Shown here: piece by piece, positions 6,462 to 12,426 of the stretch
Position numbering within the stretch: the stretch's first letter is position 1
Layout: the number at the start of each line of letters is the position of its first letter
From: JANRJY01 sp033763735
GTDB taxonomy: Bacteria > Bacteroidota > Bacteroidia > Cytophagales > UBA9547
Assembly (NCBI GenBank): GCA_033763735.1
Contig: JANRJY010000024.1
Location: 1-12,426, forward strand
Direction of reading: 5' to 3'
Length of the DNA: 12,426 bases
Notes under the pieces: generated by a model
What the model was told of the DNA's origin: nothing
Database searches by the model: none
What the model saw: only the letters and a program-made list of their open reading frames with translations
Made by a program: the position numbers and the translations under genes

Positions 6462-9400
6462 ATGAAAATTTTAGGGTTAGACTTAGGCGTAACTTCTATT
6501 GGAATTAGCCTGATAGATGATGAAAAAAAGAATATTGAATTTGCCCATTCTCACATTTTTCCTTTAGGCAATAACCTTGTTAATGGTTTAGAAAAATCCA
6601 AAAACGAGGAAAGAAGTGGTTATAGAATGGCCCGTAGAAATCGGATGAGAGCTAAACTAAGAAGGAAAAATTTGAAAAATGCACTTTCTGATTTGAATAT
6701 GCTTCCTTCTGCAGAACCTGATGCGCTTTCTACTGAGATTTATCGGTTACGAAACAAAGCATTAATTGAAAAAATAGAATTGACAGAACTCGGAAAAATA
6801 TTTTTGCATATTAACAATCATAGAGGTTTTAAAAGTAACAGGAAGGAAAAGGCACAAGAAAGTGAAAGTAAATCCAAAGAACAAGGGGTGGTTAAAGAAG
6901 GAATTGCTTCATTAGAAAAAGAAATTGAAAAACATGGGTTTTTAACTCATGGTCAATACTTCTGGTGGTTAATCGAAAGTAATCCTGTTAAAAATAAAAA
7001 TGGTTTTGCCGAACATCCAATTGAAAGAATTCGCTGTAGATTTATCAGTCGAGAAATGTATGAGAAGGAGTTTGATTTAATTTGGAACAAGCAAAAACAA
7101 TATTATCCTGAAATCCTTACTGGTTCTTCAAGTGAAAAATTAGACAAGGAAAGTGCTTATTTTAAAATAAAAAATTATTCCATTTTTTATCAACGTCCTT
7201 TAAAGTCACAAAAAGATAAGTTGGCTAATTGTCCTTTTGAACCAAAAAAGAAAGTAACCAGTAGAGCATCTTTTGAATTTCAAGAATTTAGAATTTGGCA
7301 ATTCATTTCTAATATAAGAATTGATTATCAGGATCGTGTTCATGATATTTTAACAAAAGAAGAAAAGTTAAAATTGGCTACTTTTCTTATGGATAAAGAA
7401 AATGCTAGTCCTACTGAAATGAAAAAAGTGTTAGAGCTTCCAAAGGCAAAACTCAATCTGGATAAAAACAAATATGAAGGAAATAGAACAAGAGCAAAGC
7501 TCATTAATGCCTTAGGTAAAGAAAAATATGATTTTCTTGAAAAAGAATATCTTTCAGCAATAAAAACAGATGAAAATTCGAATTCAGAGGATAAATACAA
7601 TCTTTCAAAAACAACAAAACTTTATAATACCTGGCATGCTATCTACTTTGCAAATGATGATATATGGTTAAAAAATCATCTGATTAATAAGCTTAAATAT
7701 TCAGAAATAGAAGCAAATACTCTTACCCAAATATCATTTGAAGTAGATTATTGCAAACTTAGTGTTAAAGCAATAAGACCTATTCTGGCATATATGAAGG
7801 AAGGATATGATTATGCAGAAGCATGTCAATACGCAGGATATGATCATTCTCTTCAAATCAACGAAAATAGAATATTGGAAGATAAAATTGCGCCTCTTAA
7901 AAATAATGAATTAAGGAATCCAGTCGTTCAAATGGCATTGAGTGAAACGATTAGGGTGGTTAATAAAGTTATTACCCAATATGGAAAACCAGATATTATT
8001 CGAATAGAAACCACAAGGGAAGCAAAGAAAAGTAAAGAACAAAGAGAAAATATCACAAGGGCAAATAGAGAAGTACGAGAACGAAGAGAACGGTATGTAG
8101 ATACTTTAAAAAAATACAAACCACAATGGGAAATACATCCAGATTCTTCAATAATTAAAAAATACGAACTTTGGCTTGAAATGGGTGTGGATGAAAGTGA
8201 TTTGCTCCAAAGAGGAAAGGATGAAAAGTTTATTTCTGATTTCTTAAAGTTTGCCAAACAAGTATCCATTCGAGATAAAGAAAGATACGAATTGTGGATG
8301 GAGTGTAATCGAATATCACCTTACTCCGGAAAAACTATTTCATTGACTAAATTATTTAGTTCTGAAATAGAGATAGAGCATATCATTCCTTTTAGCCGTT
8401 CACTGGATGATTCGTTTTCAAATAAAACACTGTGTGAATCAGATATCAATAAAGACAAAGATAAAAGGACTCCCTTTGAGTATTTTTCCTCAAAATCCAA
8501 AGAAGATTGGATGGCTTTTCAAAATAGAATATCTGTATTTAATGACCATAAGAGAGAGAAATTTTTACTAAAAGAAGTACCAAAAGAATTTGATTCCGGG
8601 AGTTTAAGAGACACCTCATATATCGCTACCGAAGCAGTGAAAAAATTACAAACCGTGTGTAAAACAGTACAAATGACCAATGGAACAGTTACTTCGTTTT
8701 TAAGAAGGCAATGGGGCTTGGATGCTATTTTAAATAAGGAAAGTGATGAAATAAAAAATAGAGGTGACCACAGGCACCATGCGGTTGATGCAGTAGTGAT
8801 AGCATTCGCAGGTCCAAAATATGTTCAATTGGTAAGTAACCATAGTAAATTTAATGATTTAAAAACTTTCAAAGAAAAACCCGAAACTATTCCCACTCCT
8901 TGGGATACTCTGGAAGGTTTTAGAAAAGAAATAGAAAATCATATTGATGGAATTCTTGTTTCATTCAGAAATAAGAAAAGGCTTATTACTTCAAAAAAGA
9001 ACAAAACTTGGTATCGCAATGAAAAAGGAGAATTAAAAACTAAAACCTCAAAAAGTATATCCATTAGAGGTTCAATGCATGAGGATACTAATTATGGGCA
9101 AATCCAATATCCTAATAATACACATGAAAAAATAAAAAATGGAGATGCAATTTATGTTACTCGTAAACCATTAAGTTATTTTTCTAAAATAGAACAACTT
9201 GAAAAGGTAATAGATGCAAAGGTAAGAGAGGTACTAATCCTAAGATTAAGACAATATGATATGGATTTTAAAAAAGCTTTTTCTGATATAGAAAATAATC
9301 CTGTTTGGATGTATAGTATAAATGGTGCAAAAGTGCCTATTAAAAAGGTTAGGGTATTAGATAGTGCCGAAGAAATGATACCAATAAAACCGAAAGAAAA

Positions 9401-9833
9401 CCCAAAGTTATTTGTATCTCCAGGTAACAATTACATAATGGCTATTTATGAAGATAAAAAAACGAAAAAAAGGGATTATGAAATTGCAACTTTTTATGAA
9501 GCTTCCAAGAAAAAATTAAAAAAGGAACCAATTATAGAAAAACAAAAAGAAGGTAAAAATCTGTTGTTTACACTCAAACAACACGAATTATTTGTTATTT
9601 ATGAAAATCATCAGGATGAAATCAACTGGAATGATAAGAAAGAACTATCGGCAAGACTATATAAGGTGGTAAAATTTACAGGTGGTAGAATTTATTTATC
9701 TAAACATATTTTAACAAATGTTAAAGTGGATAAGGATCCTCAACCATTAAAATTATATCCTGGTTATATAGGTTTCAATGCTATTAAGGTTCAAGTTAGC
9801 ATAACAGGAGAAATTAAAAAGTGCGAAATATGA
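6462..9833 (+). CDS. cas9: Type II-C CRISPR effector endonuclease Cas9
   Basis: The 1123-residue protein is an RNA-guided DNA nuclease that cuts both target strands. RuvC-I is at the N-terminus (MKILGLDLGVTSIG, catalytic D7). An arginine-rich bridge helix follows at about 51-75 (YRMARRNRMRAKLRRKN). A recognition lobe fills roughly 76-480. RuvC-II is PDIIRIETTREAKK with E516. The HNH domain has CNRISPYSGKTISL and IEIEHIIPFSRSLDDSFSNK, with E639, H640, N654 and N663; the H-to-N spacings of 14 and 23 equal those of SpyCas9 H840, N854 and N863. RuvC-III is HHAVDAVVIA with H773 and D776. The last 200 or so residues are lysine-rich and should hold the PAM-interacting domain. All catalytic residues are present. 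Size and the absence of csn2/cas4 place it in subtype II-C. ATG 6462 puts D7 at the standard distance. The stop overlaps the cas1 start as ATGA. PAM cannot be read from the protein. Confidence 0.97.
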   Translation: MKILGLDLGVTSIGISLIDDEKKNIEFAHSHIFPLGNNLVNGLEKSKNEERSGYRMARRNRMRAKLRRKNLKNALSDLNMLPSAEPDALSTEIYRLRNKALIEKIELTELGKIFLHINNHRGFKSNRKEKAQESESKSKEQGVVKEGIASLEKEIEKHGFLTHGQYFWWLIESNPVKNKNGFAEHPIERIRCRFISREMYEKEFDLIWNKQKQYYPEILTGSSSEKLDKESAYFKIKNYSIFYQRPLKSQKDKLANCPFEPKKKVTSRASFEFQEFRIWQFISNIRIDYQDRVHDILTKEEKLKLATFLMDKENASPTEMKKVLELPKAKLNLDKNKYEGNRTRAKLINALGKEKYDFLEKEYLSAIKTDENSNSEDKYNLSKTTKLYNTWHAIYFANDDIWLKNHLINKLKYSEIEANTLTQISFEVDYCKLSVKAIRPILAYMKEGYDYAEACQYAGYDHSLQINENRILEDKIAPLKNNELRNPVVQMALSETIRVVNKVITQYGKPDIIRIETTREAKKSKEQRENITRANREVRERRERYVDTLKKYKPQWEIHPDSSIIKKYELWLEMGVDESDLLQRGKDEKFISDFLKFAKQVSIRDKERYELWMECNRISPYSGKTISLTKLFSSEIEIEHIIPFSRSLDDSFSNKTLCESDINKDKDKRTPFEYFSSKSKEDWMAFQNRISVFNDHKREKFLLKEVPKEFDSGSLRDTSYIATEAVKKLQTVCKTVQMTNGTVTSFLRRQWGLDAILNKESDEIKNRGDHRHHAVDAVVIAFAGPKYVQLVSNHSKFNDLKTFKEKPETIPTPWDTLEGFRKEIENHIDGILVSFRNKKRLITSKKNKTWYRNEKGELKTKTSKSISIRGSMHEDTNYGQIQYPNNTHEKIKNGDAIYVTRKPLSYFSKIEQLEKVIDAKVREVLILRLRQYDMDFKKAFSDIENNPVWMYSINGAKVPIKKVRVLDSAEEMIPIKPKENPKLFVSPGNNYIMAIYEDKKTKKRDYEIATFYEASKKKLKKEPIIEKQKEGKNLLFTLKQHELFVIYENHQDEINWNDKKELSARLYKVVKFTGGRIYLSKHILTNVKVDKDPQPLKLYPGYIGFNAIKVQVSITGEIKKCEI

Positions 9834-10789
9834 TCAAAAGGACTTTATATTTTGGTAATCCAGCTTATTTAAGTTTAAAAAATGAACAGTTAGTAGTTCG
9901 TTTGCCTGCTGTTGAAAAAAATGAAGATTTGCCTCAAATACTTAAAGATGAAGCAAAAACAAGTATTCCGGTAGAAGATATTGGAATGGTAATATTGGAT
10001 CATAACCAAGTAACCATAACAAGTGCATTAATTGAATCACTTATATCCAATAATGTTGCCTTCATAACTTGTGATAAAAATCACCACCCCAATAGCTTAA
10101 TGCTTAATTTGGATGGACACCATTTACAATCTGCTAGATTTAAGGCCCAAATTAATGCATCCGAACCTTTAAAAAAACAACTTTGGGCCCAAACGATTCA
10201 ACAAAAAATTTATAATCAAGCTGCTTTACTTCAAAGTCAAAATATCAATGTAGTAAATATGCATCGATGGGCTAAAGAAGTAAAATCCGGAGATCCGGAA
10301 AATATGGAAGGAAGAGCTGCAGCTTTTTACTGGAAAAGCATTTTTTCAAAACTTGACTATTTTAAACAAAAGTCAATGTTCATCCGTGACAGAAATGGCG
10401 AACCACCAAATAATGTTTTGAATTATGGGTATGCCATTCTTAGAGCAATTACTGCCAGAAATCTGGTAGGGTCTGGATTACTTCCAACTTTAGGAATATT
10501 TCACCGAAATCAATATAACGCTTATTGTTTAGCAGATGATATAATGGAACCATACAGACCTTTTGTAGACCACATAGTTTTAAATATGATATCAAAAGGA
10601 GAAAAAATAGATGAACTGAGTATTGCAATAAAAAAAACACTTTTAAGTTTACCAACCCAGGATGTTTGGTTTGGAAAAGAACATTTTCCTTTAATGATAG
10701 CAATGAATAGAACTACAGCTTCTCTTTCAAATTGTTTTGAAGGAAATACCAGAAAAATAATGTATCCTACTTTGAATGAAATTCAATGA
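9830..10789 (+). CDS. cas1: CRISPR integrase Cas1 (type II-C)
   Basis: Cas1 with Cas2 inserts new spacers at the array. The preferred start is the ATG at 9830, overlapping the cas9 stop by 4 nt (ATGA) and giving the familiar MIKRTLYFGNPAYLSLKN N-terminus over 319 residues. The in-frame GTG at 9821 would add only three residues. Metal-binding residues are visible: E160 in MEGRAAAFYWK, H225 in LGIFHRNQYNAY, and D237/E240 in ADDIMEPYRP, spaced like E141, H208, D218/D221 of E. coli Cas1. The N-terminal part is the beta-rich dimer domain and the rest is the helical catalytic domain. Its 3' end overlaps cas2 by 14 nt, so cas9, cas1 and cas2 form one translationally coupled operon. There are no frameshifts or missing catalytic residues. 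Confidence 0.96.
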   Translation: MIKRTLYFGNPAYLSLKNEQLVVRLPAVEKNEDLPQILKDEAKTSIPVEDIGMVILDHNQVTITSALIESLISNNVAFITCDKNHHPNSLMLNLDGHHLQSARFKAQINASEPLKKQLWAQTIQQKIYNQAALLQSQNINVVNMHRWAKEVKSGDPENMEGRAAAFYWKSIFSKLDYFKQKSMFIRDRNGEPPNNVLNYGYAILRAITARNLVGSGLLPTLGIFHRNQYNAYCLADDIMEPYRPFVDHIVLNMISKGEKIDELSIAIKKTLLSLPTQDVWFGKEHFPLMIAMNRTTASLSNCFEGNTRKIMYPTLNEIQ

Positions 10790-11105
10790 ATACAGAATTA
10801 TGTGGGTGATGGTATTTTTTGATATGCCTACAGAAACCGCTTCAGACCGAAAAAGATATACAAAATTTAGAAAAGACTTACTGAAGGATGGATTTACTAT
10901 GTTTCAGTTTTCAATTTATGTACGACACTGCGCAAGTAAAGAAAATGCAGAAGTTCATATTAAAAGAGTAAAACGTATGTTACCTGAATATGGTCACATT
11001 GTTATCATGTGTATTACAGACAAACAGTTTGGAATGATTGAAATATTTCTTGGTCAAAAGCCAATGGAAAAACTTGCTTTGCCTCAGCAACTTGAGCTAT
11101 TTTAG
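10776..11105 (+). CDS. cas2: CRISPR adaptation protein Cas2 (type II-C)
   Basis: A 109-residue ferredoxin-fold protein that dimerises and bridges two Cas1 dimers during spacer integration. The first strand reads NEYRIMWVMVFFDMPTET with the conserved aspartate D16. It continues with RKDLLKDGFTMFQFSIYVRH and VIMCITDKQFGMIEIF, all typical of type II Cas2. The ATG at 10776 lies inside the end of cas1 (14-nt overlap) and preserves the NEYRIMWV start common in II-C Cas2; the next in-frame ATG at 10800 would delete part of the first strand. It is the last cas gene; 65 bp separate it from the array, and no csn2 or cas4 follows within the window. Confidence 0.95.
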   Translation: MKFNEYRIMWVMVFFDMPTETASDRKRYTKFRKDLLKDGFTMFQFSIYVRHCASKENAEVHIKRVKRMLPEYGHIVIMCITDKQFGMIEIFLGQKPMEKLALPQQLELF

Positions 11106-11170
11106 CTCTTATTTTTTATTTCAGTTTTTCCCTGCAAGTATTTGGTAATCAATGTACAAGCAGGGGGTAC
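11106..11170. other. Gap between cas2 and the CRISPR array
   Basis: This 65-bp non-coding stretch is T-rich at its left end and carries an inverted repeat, CCCTGC (11130-11135) with GCAGGG (11160-11165), with a 24-nt interval, just 5 bp before the first CRISPR repeat. It lacks a terminal T-run on either strand that would make it an intrinsic terminator. Because crRNAs are read leftward, it is the downstream flank of the array by transcription. Whether it also serves as the integration-side flank is unknown. Confidence 0.5.
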
Positions 11171-12426
11171 TGTGAAGTTAATCATTTAAGACCTTTTTTT
11201 GTAAGCAAACCACAACATCCTACTACCGATTCAGCTGCTGCCATCATGTGAAGTTAATCATTTAAGACCTTTTTTTGTAAGCAAACCACAACCTGAGTAG
11301 CTGCACAGCTGCACCCATATTGTGTGAAGTTAATCATTTAAGACCTTTTTTTGTAAGCAAACCACAACTTGGCATGGCTATGGACATTACTTTGTTTTTG
11401 TGAAGTTAATCATTTAAGACCTTTTTTTGTAAGCAAACCACAACATAACGGACGTCCACCATCGGGAGTATTAATGTGAAGTTAATCATTTAAGACCTTT
11501 TTTTGTAAGCAAACCACAACCATGGCTGAGTGTAACAAACTTACTTAAAGTGTGAAGTTAATCATTTAAGACCTTTTTTTGTAAGCAAACCACAACAAAT
11601 CTTTGTAGTTTACATTATCTTCTTTATGTGAAGTTAATCATTTAAGACCTTTTTTTGTAAGCAAACCACAACGTTCTACATTTGGCACTTTACCTTTATA
11701 TTTGTGAAGTTAATCATTTAAGACCTTTTTTTGTAAGCAAACCACAACTACGGTCGAAAACAGGTAAACCAAACATAGTGTGAAGTTAATCATTTAAGAC
11801 CTTTTTTTGTAAGCAAACCACAACATATGTAGTGGTGGTATAATATTTGATAGTTGTGAAGTTAATCATTTAAGACCTTTTTTTGTAAGCAAACCACAAC
11901 TATAAATCATTGATAAAAAAGTGTTCGGTTTGTGAAGTTAATCATTTAAGACCTTTTTTTGTAAGCAAACCACAACTACTGACATAACTTTGAAATGTTA
12001 AATGATGTGAAGTTAATCATTTAAGACCTTTTTTTGTAAGCAAACCACAACCCTTTTCTTTTATAAGTTTCTATACCTCTTTGTGAAGTTAATCATTTAA
12101 GACCTTTTTTTGTAAGCAAACCACAACAAATTCGGTAATCTTTATATTAGCCTCTGCTGTGAAGTTAATCATTTAAGACCTTTTTTTGTAAGCAAACCAC
12201 AACATAGGGTGATGATGCAAGGCAGAAATGTTGTGTGAAGTTAATCATTTAAGACCTTTTTTTGTAAGCAAACCACAACCATCTTCAATATGCGTGTGAT
12301 ACAGCTGTCTGTGAAGTTAATCATTTAAGACCTTTTTTTGTAAGCAAACCACAACTGATATATTGTAAAAGACATTGGAACATTCTGTGAAGTTAATCAT
12401 TTAAGACCTTTTTTTGTAAGCAAACC
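11171..12426 (-). CRISPR. Type II-C CRISPR array, 17 repeats visible, cut by the window edge
   Basis: The repeat is 46 bp; on the plus strand it starts TGTGAAGTTAATCATTTAAG, continues ACCTTTTTTTGTAAGC and ends AAACCACAAC. Sixteen full copies start at 11171, 11247, 11323, 11399, 11475, 11551, 11627, 11703, 11779, 11855, 11931, 12006, 12082, 12158, 12234 and 12310. A seventeenth at 12386 is cut after 41 bases. All are identical as read. Of the sixteen spacers, fifteen are 30 bp and one (11977-12005) is 29 bp; all differ. The strand is assigned from the tracrRNA anti-repeat: crRNA repeats begin GTTGTGGTTTGC and are read leftward. The repeat has short terminal inverted ends (TGTG with CACA). Spacer origins cannot be told without a search. 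The leader by transcription would lie beyond the right edge, unless each repeat carries its own promoter as in Neisseria. Confidence 0.98.

Noticed and set aside
7928..8269. Minus-strand open frames inside cas9 (also 7340-7600 and 9176-9430)
   Set aside because: They are antisense shadows of the AT-rich cas9 coding sequence, lack start signals, and show no family features.
9821..9829. GTG start for cas1
   Set aside because: It adds only three residues, while the ATG at 9830 gives the standard MIKRTLYFGN start and the common ATGA overlap.
11130..11165. CCCTGC/GCAGGG inverted repeat as an intrinsic terminator
   Set aside because: The 6-bp stem has a 24-nt loop and no T-run follows on either strand.
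11102..11170. A csn2, cas4 or other accessory gene after cas2
   Set aside because: Only 65 bp separate cas2 from the array and no open frame of useful length is present; this supports subtype II-C over II-A or II-B.
11191..11200. T-runs in the plus strand of each CRISPR repeat as terminators
   Set aside because: No stable hairpin precedes the seven T residues, and the run occurs identically in all repeats as part of the crRNA-tracrRNA pairing region.

Overview
The window is AT-rich DNA from a member of the Bacteroidota. The evidence is the gene content (FtsX, AnmK, MreC/MreD and a GapN-like dehydrogenase with Bacteroidota-style sequences), the lack of Shine-Dalgarno sites before most genes, a perfect TAnnTTTG promoter element before the dehydrogenase gene, and a long 46-bp type II-C CRISPR repeat. 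Species or genus cannot be named from the sequence alone.

Left part (1-3652): a truncated ftsX reads leftward off the window edge. Diverging from it is a tight rightward operon: anmK (peptidoglycan recycling), mreC and mreD (cell-shape scaffold), and an unrecognised secreted protein. Gaps and overlaps in this operon are -14 to +5 nt. Middle part (3653-6067): a 266-bp intergenic stretch holds a GATTTAC tandem repeat and an imperfect palindrome. It is followed by a tadA-type deaminase, a shared bidirectional terminator, and a leftward GapN-like aldehyde dehydrogenase with its own promoter.

Right part (6287-12426): a complete-looking type II-C CRISPR-Cas locus, with the array running off the right edge. 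From left to right it has a leftward tracrRNA gene (not an ORF; found by its anti-repeat), rightward cas9 (1123 aa), cas1 and cas2 with overlapping ends, a 65-bp gap, and an array with 17 visible copies of a 46-bp repeat and 16 spacers. No csn2 or cas4 is present. The anti-repeat matches the reverse complement of the array's plus strand at 26 of 31 positions. crRNAs are therefore read leftward, toward cas2, and the tracrRNA is also read leftward. In use, Cas1-Cas2 would add spacers, and crRNA and tracrRNA would pair and load into Cas9. Cas9 keeps all recognisable RuvC and HNH catalytic residues, so the system looks functional.

The most noteworthy content is this Cas9/tracrRNA/array set. The family is known, but this particular compact Cas9 with its own guide RNA may be uncharacterised. 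I see no sign of a wholly new type of system. Smaller points of interest are a GapN-like enzyme lacking the usual catalytic glutamate, and a possible decayed gene between gapN and the tracrRNA.
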